In this document: in pieces, positions 1 to 12,800 of the stretch
Layout: every line of letters begins with the position of its first letter
Numbering within the stretch: position 1 is the stretch's first letter
From: Endothia cerciana
Lineage: Eukaryota; Ascomycota; Sordariomycetes; Diaporthales; Cryphonectriaceae
Assembly: GCA_026119935.1 (NCBI GenBank)
Contig: JALRMH010000005.1
Span: 124,001-188,000 of the forward strand
Direction: 5' to 3'
Length of the DNA stretch: 64,000 nt
The notes under the pieces: generated by a model
What the model saw: the letters and a program-made list of their open reading frames with translations, nothing else
Databases searched by the model: none
Told to the model about the DNA's origin: nothing
Program-made: the position numbers and the translations under genes

Positions 1-315
1 ACCGCGCAGCAGAAAGCCCTCGAGACGCTTCGTCTCCCTTCCAGCGTGAATTACGTCGGTATGCTGATGGGTATGAGACCCCCCCTCCCCCCGGGAACCA
101 AAAGCAAAGGAAGAAGAACCAAAAAAAAAAAAAAAAAAAAAAAAAAGGAAAAAGGGGGGGGGGGGGCCAATGCAACCATTAAACACACAAAAAAAAAAAA
201 GGAAACCCTAAATTCCCCCCCCCAGGGTGCGGGGAGCAGGTGGATGNNNNNNNNNNTTTATGTCGTTTTTCTTTTGTTTTTTCCCCCCCCCCACCCCCCA
301 AAAAAAAAAAAAAAT

Positions 316-352
<37 letters not shown>

Positions 353-1182
353 CAAAAAGGGGGGGGGGAGACCTCTGCAACCTTTCAACTCACTAAAATC
401 TTACAGAATACCGTCAATGCCACCCCCAAGGTGGCGAGATCCAGTGGGAGGAAGACGGCCACCCTCTAGCATGGGAATGCCGCGTGACGATCGGGGAGAG
501 CCTTGCTCACGAGACGGGTCACATCGACTCCTTCCCCGCCCCCGGATATGGCTGTGACGACAGCAGCGGCGGGGCCCCGTCTTTCACCACCAAGAAGGCC
601 GCGAAACAGTACGCCGCGAGGTCGGCCGTGGACTGGCTGATGGCACGGGGACTTATACGCTCGAAGTTCAACAGCGCGGCGGGCCCCAAGACCCAGGGCG
701 CGACCGGGGCCCGGGCGGTCGCCGCCCCGACCGAGGTGGCAGGTGCGGGCGCGACACTGAAGAGGTCGTCGGAGGTTGCGGGTGCTGGTGGTGCCGCCTC
801 GCCGCCCCCGCCGAAGAGGCTGCAGAGCAGCCAGGCCACCGTCGTCAATGTCGCCGCGGCGGGCGTGCCGGTAGCACTTCCCACGACGGAGAGCGTCGCT
901 AGCCTCTGCAGCGAGCTGCGCATCCCACCCCCTACGTACAGGTACGCCGAGTCCAAGGGCAAGGCCGGCATGAACCTGCTCGATGGGTGGCCCGAGTTCG
1001 AGGACTATGGAGACGACGAGCTGATCGCCCTCCGGGAGGCTGGCTCCGTACAGGGCGTTGCTGGGCGAGAAGCCACGAGGCAAGCCGTTGCTGCCAAGTT
1101 GCTAGAGCGCTTAGGGGCTATCAAGGCCGAGAGGGACGCACTGTTCGAGTCATTGCAGGAGAGCTTCAGGAGAGATGCATGA
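1..1182 (+). CDS. dsRNA-binding-motif protein, 5' end missing (exons <1..70, 407..1182)
   Basis: Exon 1 runs in from the window edge and ends at 70 before a GTATGA donor. Exon 2 starts at 407 after ...CTAAAATCTTACAG. The split codon G|AA makes Glu, so the joined reading is NYVGMLM-EYRQ. That is the first helix of a double-stranded RNA-binding motif. It continues through a Gly/Glu-rich strand region and closes with the basic helix TKKAAKQYAARSAVDWL (about codons 580-660 of the window). This order fits the family alpha-beta-beta-beta-alpha fold. After it come an Ala/Gly/Pro-rich linker and an acidic region, then a predicted C-terminal coiled helix (AAKLLERLGAIKAERDALFESL). In related proteins the domain binds dsRNA in RNA processing or silencing; the role here is unknown. 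The intron contains the assembly gap, so its length is unreliable. Confidence 0.75.
247..256. other. Assembly gap (10 N) inside homopolymer-rich intron
   Basis: Ten N are flanked on both sides by long A, C and G runs (about 121-160, 188-230 and 285-370). The stretch sits inside the intron of the dsRNA-binding-motif gene. A gap of exactly ten N usually marks a join of unknown size, and the base calls around it are probably poor. Confidence 0.9.
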
Positions 1183-1526
1183 GGCAGACAGCCAAGTTTT
1201 GGCGCTCGGGACAACGGTGGATAGCGGAGAACGACTCCCCGGGGTGTTGAGGGCACTTCAGCGCTTAGACTGCTTCATTTGACAAACAATGATCAGTCAG
1301 GATGGTTTAACCTGGCCTGGAACAACACTCCCGTATGGCCATTTGCCGTGGGGAAACCTATTCGTGAGACAGGCCTCCTATGCGACGAGTCCCTCGTCCA
1401 GGATTTACCTGTTGTTCACTGTTAGTCAGCCCGGTGAATTACGCGTCACCGATAGAGCATCCAAGACAATATAGACACTGAACTGAGAACATGATGATTT
1501 TGACAAGCTCATATTCGAGTGTTGCA
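1183..1526. other. Convergent intergenic region
   Basis: This is the shared 3' side of the dsRNA-binding-motif gene (+) and TPT1 (-). It should hold both 3' untranslated regions. I see no other gene or structured element. Confidence 0.5.
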
Positions 1527-2769
1527 CTAGAGGCACGCCTTGTGTCCCGTGCTGCCGCCACGTTCACTGGTCGCTCCCACCACCTCCACCACCAGGCCGG
1601 GGACCTGAGCCTCAAAGGTCATCAAATCGTGGGCTTCCCTCACGTCCTTCATCCTCACCCTCTTGCTCTCCCACCTTCCCCCCCCGCGTCTGCCACCCCT
1701 ACCACGTCCCCCGGACTTCGCAGGAGGCGGCCTCCCCCTCACCCCCTCCGGCAGGTCCGCCACCTTCTCACCATCCTTCCAGAGCACACCGACGTCCTCC
1801 CTGTGGCCCACGACCTCCCTAAAGTACTTGGCGGGCACCAGCCCCTCCTCGCCGGCGCCCTCGGTGAGCACGACGCCGTTCTCGCTGACCCACCAGCTCA
1901 TCGCGCCGTCCTCCAGGCTCCTGCGCACGTCGACGTACACCAGCAGCTCCGCGTCCCCCCGCATGCCCGAGATGACATTCGCCTCGTCGTCGGAGAGGCC
2001 GGTCGAGCAGTGCACGTGGTTCCGCCCCATCCTCCGCAGGCCGCCGCTCTCGGCGATCGACGGCCAGAAGGCGAAGTACGTCCCGTGGACCACGGTGGGC
2101 GGGACGTTGTCCGGCTCGAGGGTGATGGGCTTCAGGAGGTCTCCGGACTCGAGGGGGATGGAGTGGCCCTGGTTCGCCCGGATGAGCCAGTGGGATGCAT
2201 CAGCTTCCGCCGCGGCCGCCGAGGCGCCGGAAGGGTCGGGGTGGGCGGGTTTCATGGAGAAGCGCTGCTTCTCGTTGGAGGCTGTCACGTCGATGATCTC
2301 CTGCACTGAGACGTTGAGGGTGCGGAGGGGACCCCATTGGAGCTGTGGTGGCGTTAGCACCTGGTTCATAGGCAGTGTGGTCTCGTGAAGGGCGGAGGGG
2401 TGCGATAGGACCCCACGGGAGGCCATGAGAGCCTCATGACAGCTAGAGGCCATCATGAGGACCCTTTACACCCATTCCACCAGTACAAAGAGCCATATCC
2501 CGGTGTTCCCGGCCCCCTTGAAAGGCAAAACGAGTACTCACCACCCTCTCCAGCGGCGCATACCCCTCCCGGTCCAGCCTGATGCCCGCGTTCAGCGCCT
2601 GGTGCCTCAGAAGCCTCGACAGCGCCCGCGAGACATCCTTCTCCCTCTTCGCCGGCCCCCCGGCCCCTGTACCATGCCGTGCCCCCTTCCCGCCCTTGCC
2701 TCTGGCGCCGTGCGCCTGCCGCAGCGAGGCCCGCTCCTCGAACTGCTCAGCCAGGCCCTCCGCGTCCAT
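1527..2769 (-). CDS. tpt1: tRNA 2'-phosphotransferase (Tpt1/KptA family)
   Basis: Exons on the minus strand are 2769..2542 and 2342..1527. The donor is GTGAGT. The branch point GCTAAC lies just before the CAG acceptor, so the join reads LERV|LQWGPLRTL. The enzyme removes the splice-junction 2'-phosphate of tRNAs onto NAD+ after fungal tRNA ligation. The family's catalytic Arg-His-Arg-Arg set is visible: SRLLRHQ, then WLIRANQGHSI, then VISGMRGDAELLVYVDV. The signature VVHGTYFAFW...GLRRMGRNHVH is also present. The N-terminus has the Gly/Lys-rich lead typical of fungal members. The C-terminus carries an extra tail rich in Gly and Arg. An in-frame codon at 2850 is GTG, so the ATG at 2769 (MDAEGLAEQF) is the supported start. 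The gene converges on the dsRNA-binding-motif gene. Confidence 0.92.
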
Positions 2770-4053
2770 GGCTCCCCTAGGCGGCCGAGCAGGGTGCCCT
2801 GCCAGCCCGATGGGTGAGTTCCGAAACCGCTGTTGTGGCTGCGGGGCCACCTGAGGGGTTGCTCCTGGGGGTGGGGGTGCTATTTGTTGTTGTGTGTGGC
2901 GTCAACTGGTTGGGATGACTGACCTCGAATTTCAAGGAGGCGGCGTTGGCCGGGCGGCGCTCAGGAGACGAAAATGGATGAGCTTTTGTCGCACTGGATA
3001 GGTTGTACTCATGCAAAACATTACGGGTAATGGGTAGAGAGAGAGAGAGAGAGAGAGATAGTATGAGGGATACGATGAGCCTAGGATGTTGCCTGCGGTT
3101 TAGCTTTGAAGCTGGGAGATGCAAGTTGCAGCTCTGATGTCTGGAGAAGAAAAAAACTGGTGCCGTCCTTTATTTCCTGCACATACAGTCAATATTGGCC
3201 CGGCCTGACTCACTAAAAGATCAGGTAGAACGTCAGGTTCACCACCTGCAGCAACTCACGCTCCCTAGCTATATACGTTTAGATAGGGAGGTTTTTTTTT
3301 TTTTTTTAGTTTTTTTTTTTTAACCCCCCTCCAACCCCCCTCCCCCAAAAAAAACAAACTGGATCGTCATTCTGATGAGCTAAACGATTCTTCTGCCGAC
3401 GGAATCATAGGGTGCAAACGTTGCACGGATTCCACGACGAAGGGCTATGAAGCGAAGGACACGCTTCTCAGGTTAAAAAAATTGCTTTACCAACTAATGG
3501 CAAAGCATATGATACATTGATACAAGCTGCCTCAGAATGCATATTGAGAGACAATCATCCTAGAAATACAAAGCTGACTGGCCCTTTCTTTTTCCCTTCC
3601 AAAAGTCAAGCCAGCCGGGGGGTATCGATGCTACGGTCTGACGCCAGAACTCCTCTGTTACCGAAGAGAGAATGTCTTCTCCCCTGTTGTTGGAGTTTCC
3701 ATTTCTTTGCCCGTCAGCCGCTCCGTATACCTCGATTTCCATTAGACACCTTCTTTTCATCGTCACGCACCCGTTGTGAAAATAAACGCCGCCGCCGCCG
3801 CCGTGGTGATATTCTTGCCTCTCATCTCGGAGGTTGATGCAAACAGAGAAAAATAACGCAAGAAAATGAAGTCCCCCTAAACACTGCAGATACTATGCAG
3901 GTCCTTCTCGTCCCATGCATGCGTGAACCTTCAAGTCCTTCTGGTCTTCAAAAACGCCTTCTGATGCAATCCTTACACATATTGTGCACTTCATTCCGAT
4001 CATGAGTCGCCAAGAGTGCAATCCGTACATGGGCAAGTATGTCCCTGCCGCAA
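2770..4053. other. Intergenic region upstream of TPT1
   Basis: This holds the TPT1 promoter and leader, and the 3' side of the gene ending at 4054. It contains an AG repeat at 3036-3058, T-runs at 3292-3320 and a (GCC)n run near 3788-3803. The ORF at 3517-3837 has no family likeness, and I do not call it a gene. Confidence 0.5.
3036..3058. repeat. (AG)n microsatellite
   Basis: About 11 perfect AG units lie about 270 bp upstream of the TPT1 ATG. On the transcribed strand it is a CT tract of the kind common in fungal promoters. Confidence 0.9.
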
Positions 4054-7000
4054 TCACCTGTAGCCGCCCACATTAGAGGCAGTCCCAGAGATGCTAGGTA
4101 TCCCGCTATGTCTCTTGCGGTGCAGAATGGTAGGCTGAGAGACTGGGGCTGCCGATGGTACACCGATCGAGTATCGTTGCCCTCGCGCCTCAGCTAGTCG
4201 GCCGGTAATGTTGCTGGTATCATCCCTATCCTGCTGCTGCCGGCTGACCTGAAGGAATCGACGCCCACTGGGCGTGGCGGGCGTCATCAGTCGAGACGAG
4301 AGTGGCCCCGGAGTGGGCAGGGCAGATGTGAGCAGGCGTCTCGGTGGCTGGGCTGAACTTGCGGACGAAGGCTCTTGGCCCACAGGCCGACGCGGTGTGC
4401 TGTCCCGGGCCGGCACAGCGATCCTTAAACCCCTTCCAACTTCGGTGACAGCCCTCGAGGGTACCCGCGAGCCCGGCTGTGGCTCTTCGTCAATATTACT
4501 GACGCGGCTGATGGTCGTCACGCGCCGCGGCGCAATCGCGAAAGACATGCGGCGGGTTTCTTCAGGGTCCTCCGCATCCTCAGCTTCCGCGGTGACCGCT
4601 CGTCGGGTTCTGAGAAGCGCCGTCTTCCGGCCCTGGTCGTCAGGCTCTTCCGTCACACCGCGCCGAGCCCGTGACACCACTAGAGCCGATTTGCGCCCGC
4701 TAGTGTTGTCGTCGCCGCCCATGACACTGGACGCATACCTCGGGCTCGGCACATTGGATGCGCCATTCGTTCCCGTAAAGCTGAATGTCGCCCTCTTCTC
4801 GAGCCTCGTGACCCTAGGGCTGCTGAACTCCTCAACGCTGGGGAGAGGCTCATCCGGCCCGGCGCTTCTTCTCCCAGTGAAAACCTTCATGGTCGGCGGG
4901 CTACTGGGAACATCTTCTTCTCTGGTTCCTGATGTACCCCGCGTTTGTGGTCTTGACACCGATGTATTCTTTCGCCGGGACCCCTCCTCCGCCAGGGCCA
5001 CGCACAGCTCAGTCAGACTGCGACAGATACTCTCTGCCTTCTTCCGGAGCTGTCGGTCCGTGACCGTACTCGAGCCACCGACTCCAATGGTGCTTGCCCC
5101 GCTCGAAATAGGACCAGGGTGGCCGGCTGTGCCCATTAGCTGAGACAACGACGATGCATCATTGGCGGCTGCCTCGATAGCATCGTAAACGTCAGAGCTC
5201 ACAAATGGCCTTGTTTTGGTAAGAGCAGACCTGAGCAACGGTTGCGTCTCCTTCTGAGAAGACGAGAGGCTGATGATCTCCGTCTGCGCGGCGCCAACTC
5301 CTGATGCGTGCTTGGGAGAGCCCGACAGTGTAGTAGCACCAGTGCCCGACGTAGGTGGTCTTTCGTCTGAGATTCTCGAGATTGCCGCGCCTGAGGTCTT
5401 CGGTATCTTGCCAGTCAGTTCCAGTCGGTGAATCCGGGATTTCAGCTCGTCGAGCTCATCCCAGACCGTCGAAGGCGCCGCGGTAGAGTTCGATGATTCA
5501 GACGCCTCGGGGTGCCCTCCACCCACCTGATGTGAAGAGTCCCCATTCTTCAGGGTCATCGTCGATGATGATGTAAAGGACTTGGACAGGCCTGTGGGTT
5601 GGCGAATGGACGAAGAACGGCTGTGGTCGCCAGCCTTGGTAGATGGCCGCCGAGAAAAGATAGAACTCCTGTCACTGGAGTTGTCGAGGACGCTCTGCGT
5701 CCGTGGCGTTATCGGCGACGGCTTCAGAGCAGGCATCCTGGTCGGGGGCCGTGCGGCCGAGTCCAATTTCAAAGAGGGCCGGCCTGCCACGCTGCTCTGG
5801 TATGATACATCGCGACTGGCATTCTGTTCGGGCTGATCCTCCGCGGCTCGCCTTGTACGAGACGATGGCACCTGCTGGTCGGACACACGCCGTGAGGCCG
5901 GGGGTGGTGTGGTAGGTCTCTGGGCTGAAGATCCATAATGGCCGGAGATCGGCCGTTGACGGCGCACGACGCGAGACTGTAAAATGTCAGCTCCCATGCG
6001 GATTTCAGTACATGCGCTACTGCTCGACAGGCGGGTGTGCGACACAATATCTGGAGAGAAATGAAGGATGGTCTGTCCAGCCAGGCAGGCAACGAGCCGA
6101 GACAGGGTCGCAATTAGGAAGTCTCCACAACGACTCGTAACCTGCAGGAGCCCCCCCTCAATTGAGATTCAGGAACCGCGATCCGTCCCGCCAATGGAAG
6201 GAAACCACGGATACGGCATGATGAAGCCTGTACAAGGAGCCACGAGCGCAAAACAAGGAGCGGGACTCACCACCGTGCTACTCGATTCTTCCTCGCCGCG
6301 CCCATTGGGTTTTGGCCGAGGAAGAGCGGAGGACGAGTCTTCCCGCGCAATTCTCATGAAGATGTCTGCCGTATTGTTCTCACTCTCCGGGGTCTCATCA
6401 TCGACATCCGGGCGCGCAGCCTCTCGCGACCAGTCGTTGCCATATCGGCCCTCGAGTGCCCGCAGCGAGCGATCTCTGTGGTTCGAGTCCCGGTAGTCCT
6501 CACCATCGCCATAGTGACGATAGGATGGGTTACTCATGTCGGGTGCGGAGCTCTTGCGAGAGCCGGGCGACGGGCGAAGGGAGCGAATGGGAGGGATGCG
6601 GCCAGGGGTCGTCGCGTGGCCAGGGGTCGTCGCGTAGCCAGGCGTGGATGCTGATCGTCTGTTTGATATCGGCGGCCGTGATGTACTCGATCTCCGTCGT
6701 GGGACCTCCTTGTTTTCATCTGTAAAGGTCCCGTTCACAGCCCTGGGCAATATGAGCTCTCGGTGACCGTGGGCCGACTCCTTGGTCGAGGAACCCGGTG
6801 TGGGCGCGTCCCCGGCCTGTCGAGCGGCGAGGGGTGATTGCGCGCCGTGCGAGCCCCTCGAGGAATTGGTGCGTCGTGTTCGCGGGCGAGTGATGGGCGT
6901 GCAGAGGCAGGGCGAGTCGGTGTCAGCTGGCGACTGAGGAGCAGCGGGGGGTGTGTCGTCGGCGGGGGCGGCTGTGGTGGAAGTAGCAGTCGAGCCGTCG

Positions 7001-8007
7001 ATTCGTGATGGAGCAGGGCGCCTATCAGCAGCGTTTGGGGTGACGGGGGCCGACGCGGAGGCAGTCTGGCATGTCGAGGCTCGCGACCTCTGGCGATTCT
7101 GCTTCTGGTCGGGCGACGTGGTGGATGGGGGTGAGTGCAAGAAGTCGGCTGACGTAGTAGTGCGAGCGTCCTGGCGTTGGGCGGGATGGGACTGGGACTT
7201 GTCTGTCTCGGTCACGGGTTCTGGTAGCAGGTGCGGTGCAGGTGGTGGTGGTGGTGGCGCGGGAGTTGCACTAGGTGTAGCACTAGCACCGGCACCAGCG
7301 GGCGAGGGCGAGGGCGAGGGCGAGGGCGGTTTGGAGGCAGCTGGAGGGCATTGGTTGCTGCTGGACCCGGTGCTATTTTCCAGGGTGGTGGTATTATTTT
7401 GGGGGGCGCCGTGCGCTGCTGTTTCCACTAAAAGGGGACCTGACTCCGGTGGAGCGGACTTGTCCACCCCTGCAGCAGGGCCGCTGGGGTTGGAATGATG
7501 TGAGACGGCTTGGGCGGGCACCTGCAGGGAGGGGTGTCCAGGCCTGGGTTGGCTGTTCTGCAGCGAACCGAGGACGCCCAGCGAGCTGCGGTCGGCGAAA
7601 CGGAAGGCAGGGAGCTTTGAGGGCGAATGATTGAGCCTGTGCGCGTGTATGTGTAGGGACGAGTCAGGCGGGTTCTCGACAGGACCGGCTGCGCTCGCAT
7701 CTGCTGTTGTGTCTGCGTCCCCTGGTGAGGGTATCGTCGAGTGGCTCGGGTCGTCGCCGTCTGCGTGCCCGCCCTGGATGGCATGGGAACGGACGGCTGC
7801 AGCGGGATCGACGTTTCTGGCGGTGCCTGTCTCGAGCACCTGGGTCTCGGTCTGGGGCTGGGCTTGAGCCTGGATGGGGTGACTTGGGTGCGGGTGAGAG
7901 GCGTCGGCCTGGACAGCCCTGTCGCCGGGCCCAGGTCCAACGCCGTCACAGGTCGGCGGCCCCGGTGGTGAACCTGCTGCCTCTTGTGGCCCCTCTGGGG
8001 AAGCCAT
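4054..8007 (-). CDS. Large disordered conserved fungal protein of unknown function
   Basis: Two long minus-strand ORFs are best read as one gene with exons 8007..6271 and 6072..4054, about 1,251 residues. The donor is GTGAGT at 6270. The acceptor CAG ending at 6073 keeps the frame open. A second CAG, at 6053-6051, does not keep the frame with this donor. The first exon is Ser/Pro/Thr-rich, with an (SP)n run and tandem TPG[YHR]AT units. It ends in a conserved-looking block NTADIFMRIARED. The second exon contains TVWDELDELKSRIHRLELTG, a predicted coiled-coil helix, and a Leu-rich helix near SICRSLTELCVALAEEG. The rest is low complexity with many Arg-Arg-Xaa-(Ser/Thr) kinase-type sites. No enzymatic domain is visible. 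It may be a scaffold or cytoskeletal protein, which is inference only. The exact acceptor is the weakest part of the model. Confidence 0.65.
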
Positions 8008-9771
8008 GGCCCGCAGTTGCTCGTCGCACGAGAGTGCGTCTATCGAGCTCTCAGGTTACCACAAGTACGGATCCTGCTTGTTCCAGGCTGACAGCTGCCG
8101 TCCCGCTGCCTTGTTGGTCCCACCAACCGCTCCCGTCCTCTGGTCTCCAAGGTGTGCAGAGTCGGGTGTTGGATCGCTGGTATCGCCGTTGATATGGCAG
8201 CAAGGAAAAAGGCTAGGGGAACACTGGCAGTACTGGGCGTGGCCCTTTTGTTATGGGGTCCTGTCTCAAACGGCCGGCCCAGAGATGGACACGTCCGTGG
8301 CGCTCGCTACATCAACCCACTGCCGCTGATTCACTCAGCTCGAGGTGAGGATGCTGGTGGCCCTAACGCGTGGGCGGATCGAACATTGATAATGGATGTG
8401 ATTGCCTGTCGGGGACGTCGCGGCCCACCGTAAAGGCAGCAGGTAGCTCAGGAGTAGATAGATATCAGAAGTCCGCCATATTTCGAAATTACACCTTCAC
8501 GGTAGGCAGCCGGTGGGACATGGTGATAAGTGGGACACGACCGCGGAGAGGGCCGTGACCGCCAGAGGGGCATGCCCGAACAGGCCGTATGTGATAGAAA
8601 GAGGGGTTGATGGCATGACCGTGATGGCCCTTCCGGTCCGCCTTGCCACACGGTGGTGATGCGCTGCGATGCGACGCATGCTGCGATGCGCTCTGCGAGC
8701 AGTCACACTCTTTCGAGGTCCGCCCTCGAAGCCTCCTGCAGGGGGTCGTCCATTGGCTGCGGGAGGGAGGGGGGGAGGTGTGGTTGCGGGCTGGCGCGAT
8801 TGGGTTTCGTGCTCGCCTGTGCCTCCTCGCCTGTCAAATTACATGCAGCTTGCTCTTTTCCACGCATATTTTCCAGGTGGGTCGCCAATCTTCCACCCGC
8901 AGGAATTGTGGGCACCTGGCCGTCCTGGACCGTGGCTGATGCTGGTTGACAGCGGCAGCTCCCCTCTGCGGTACGCTATGGTACGACATGAGTCGCGGCA
9001 CACGGCGGAGGTCAAGTCTGGTTGGGGACAGCTCGCATCTTGTGTCTCGTGAGGACAAGGGTGAAGATACAAACCCCTTTTCCCCCTCTTCCTAAACGGT
9101 GATTAAGCTGCCATTTTTCAGTTACCATTCCGGTCGATATTCCAGCCCAGGCGGTATAAGTCCGGTGGCGCCCCGTGCCATAAAGTACCGTATCGGTGAT
9201 ATCGCTACCACGTGTGGTGACCACCCCCGGAGGCCCGGGAAACCGGCTCCATCTTGGAAGGTATCTGGACTCTGAACTGTGATTGACTCCATCTATAGCT
9301 AGATTCGGCCATCCCTAGATATTGTTCAGGATGGTCTCTGCCTACCGAGGTCGGGCCCCGTCCCGATGCTGGCGATAATCTTGGTTGCCTGCCTTTTCCG
9401 AAGTCTATTTTCCTTTTCCAATGGACATCTTGGAGGAGGGGTTGAGGTCTAACCAGGGACGGGGTTATCGTTACGAGAGCACTGCGGTGGAGGCCCATCA
9501 CACTCGAGGAGGGTCCGTAGGGTCAGAGAAAATACCGGAAAACTCGTCACACTGTCACCGCCCTCAGGAGCTACACGCCTTTACACATGCAGCATCCAGT
9601 CATTGCCACCAGCGTGACTGGGCCTTGTCACCCACTTCCTGCGGTTTGGGACCGTCATCACCTCTGTCGGATGCTTATGCTCCAGGATGGCAGAGCGCTG
9701 ACGTTGCGATACCATATACACAAATCCTGCCGCGTATGTGTGACTTTCCTAGGTAAAATCACCTCCTGACA

Positions 9772-9774
<3 letters not shown>

Positions 9775-9810
<36 letters not shown>
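9775..9810. repeat. (GT)18 microsatellite
   Basis: A perfect GT repeat of 36 bp follows ...CTGACACAC. It lies in gene-empty DNA. Confidence 0.95.
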
Positions 9811-9815
<5 letters not shown>

Positions 9816-12800
9816 GGCTTTGCTGGGGGTCAATCTGCCTCCGGTGCTCTGCTGTACACTATCGGTCGTCGGCGGGACCATGGCAGAGTTGATGATGGTC
9901 TTGGACCACAGCGCACAAAAGACGAAGTCCCGTCGTCGTCGGCCCGGGTGCAGTGGGCACGGGAAGACTTGGGTCCCAGCCGAGCGCCACGGGAGGGAAC
10001 GGTCGAGGACCTGGGCGCCAGGTCGGTTAACGCTGGACGATGATGATGTTGATGCCGAGGAGAGACGATATCCGGTGCATATTGGCCGCAGAGCATCCGC
10101 TTTGTAATGCTGGGGGGCCCTACTTTCGCCCATACGTACCAAGATCGGGACGAGGACGGGTAGCAGCGGGCGAGGCGAGCTCTCTCTGACCTGCAGTGAG
10201 GCCCTTGGCCAGGAACTGCCCAAGTTCCCCAACATCTCATCTTTCCAGGTATGGGAGACGTAATGCGAGTGGGTTTCAACGTGAGGGAGCGAGGCCATCG
10301 CCAAGTTCGGGACTGCACAGCTGCGTCCCCCGAGGAGGAGGCCCCGGTATCTCCTTCCGAAAAGGAGCAGGTCGCGGCGAGGTTGGAATCCGAGAAGAAG
10401 AGCGAGCTGCTTTCCAGCAAGTACGCTTCGCTGGCTCCAGTTCTTGCGTAGCCCGCACTCTGGCTCTCTAAATCAGTGACGTCTCACAAGAGACCGTTCC
10501 CATGATCGATCAGGCCAGCGTGCCTAGACTGCATCAGCAGAACGGCTATCTAGATCTCAGTACCTGGGGTCGACGAGCACAGAATCCTCAAAATGTAAAT
10601 AGGCTAGACCATACCAGCGACACAAGTCGCCGCTGTCGACTCAGTGTTTCAGGAGCCCAGAATCCGCGCCATCGCCGCGGGAAGTTAATAAGAACAACGG
10701 CATATGCAGATCTTGGCCCCTACAAGCGTCCGGGTTCTCTGAATATGAGTTCGGCACCGCCCAATGCTCTCGAATGTTTGTGCTGTATTGCCAGATGAGA
10801 CTGAGATCTCTCGGAGCGAGTGGTCACTAATGAGGGCGGCGGTGACGAACCGCGTCGATAGGATGGGAAGGTCATGTCCTAGACCGGACTTCATGGGAGC
10901 GCCAAAGCCAGTGTGGTACCCGAGACAACATGTACTCTGCTGGATTTGAACCTACGAGACACGGGCTCTGGATTACGAGTCGAGACCCCAAGCATATGAC
11001 TTCTGTTGCCACGGACAGGCAACCCGTGGACAATACCAGACTTGGGACTCACACCATGAGCGGATTTTGTCACACCAGGCCGTCGACGAACAGCTGAGGA
11101 TGGTACGTAGATTCTTGAGCTATATACGTATATATCACCCGAGGGAAGGAAGGCAAGACCCCGGTATGATTCTTACGGAGTAAATCACCTGAGACGACGT
11201 GCACCGTTGCGGGGTAGATTGCGTTCGTCCGACTGGAGACGGACACGGCCCCGATGGCAGACAGGACGGGACCCAAATCCGGCTTCGTAAGAGGTACGCT
11301 CCGGGAAGCGTTCCGACCGGAGGCCACAAGCCGGAACCAGGAGCCCCGCAGCGGAATGCCCGGCGGAATGCCCTGCTTGACCTGCACCCCGGGGCCGGCG
11401 AGGCTGGCTTCAGCAGCGTCAAGCCCGGCTTCCCGGATCAGTGTAGGCGCCGGGCCGCCAGAGCTCGCAGCCTACGCCCAGCAACCTACTCACGCCAGGC
11501 CGTACCAGAAGCACAGGAGGTCTGCCAGGCGGCGATTCCCCTCCGAGATCCCAAGAACTCCATGCCATCCTGATAAATTGACAAGAGCCGCACCCATGCC
11601 CACCGTCATCGTCATCCCACCAACATCAGGATCGGACGACAGAGCTGCCAGGCCATCCTACATAGTAACTCCATGGTCCTCGTGCTGTCTCTGCTTTCGC
11701 TCGGCCTGGAGCCCTGTTAGAGTTTATCAAATGCGGCTAGTCATGTTTCATTGTCGCGTAGTAGTAACCCGGCACGCCTGAGGAAAGGGAACTGTGCGCT
11801 GGGATCGGTGTTGGTAATCATGGCTAAGGTTCGACAAACCCGAGCCATCAGACAGGTCACTAACCTGGTAGAGTTCCGAACGTACTAAGGGCTGCATGAG
11901 GGGTTCGTGCCGGAGGTTGAGATGTCTGTGCCGTGCAGTAGATGGGATCTCGGGACATGGTGAGAGTCCAGGACCATGAAAGCCTTTTGACCCGGAAATA
12001 ATCTAAGTCGATGCTTCTGAAACTGCTACACCTCCTTACGGACTCCCGCCTGGAGGCAGATTCTCAGCCATAGAACCGGTGAACCCAAGCGAGGGTCAAG
12101 GGGATACCGAGGCCAACGCGGCGCGCTTGCTGCCGCACGTTTGGTCATGATTGTTCGGAGCGAGCCACCCCGAGCTGTGCGGTAAAACAAGCTCGGGACC
12201 TTCAAATCTCGTGCTGGCGTCCGTGAGCGCGTACAGGAAAAGCACCGAGCTTGGTCAAGCTCTCGTCCGCGCCTCAGGCCTGTGCGCATATTAAGCATGA
12301 TTCAGCCCAATCTTGGCGTCGTCCCGTCTGATACACGTCGTCACGGTATCTCTGACAGCATTGATGCCCATGATGACAGTGGCAGAAACTTTGTTCATCA
12401 GAATCGCACCTGTCAGCCCGGAATTTCGGAAGGTGTGATTGGTGGTGTCAATAAAGTGCATGTTTTCACCAAGTTCGTGGAGAGGTCCAACAGCTATTCT
12501 TAGTCACGGGGGCTGGTCGTGCTCCCTCTCGTTTTCGTCATCAACACCCGGAGTCTCGTGACCTTGTTCATCATGCCCCGGAGCAATGAAGCTCGAAAAA
12601 TAGACATGTCGGTAAGAGTCCGCCCAAGTTCGTACCCGCGATCCCCGTCCCCGGGTCCCATGGGGGAGGTTTGCCCACTTCATCAGCCTCATCAGTCGTC
12701 ACGCCTCGCTGGCTTATCCACCCTGCCAGGACAAGCGAGGGGGGCAGAGACTACACGCGTAAGCCGCCGAGTAAGCGCGCGCAGCAATATTTCGCGGCCC

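Noticed and set aside
10905..11010. tRNA-like stretch on the minus strand (GGTTCAAATCC with a possible CGT anticodon loop)
   Set aside because: The T stem and anticodon stem each have a mismatch. No D arm or matching acceptor stem could be drawn, so I do not call a tRNA.
11254..11781. 175-residue ORF in the gene-empty tract
   Set aside because: It has no family-like motif, biased composition and no splice or leader context. It is probably chance in GC-rich DNA.
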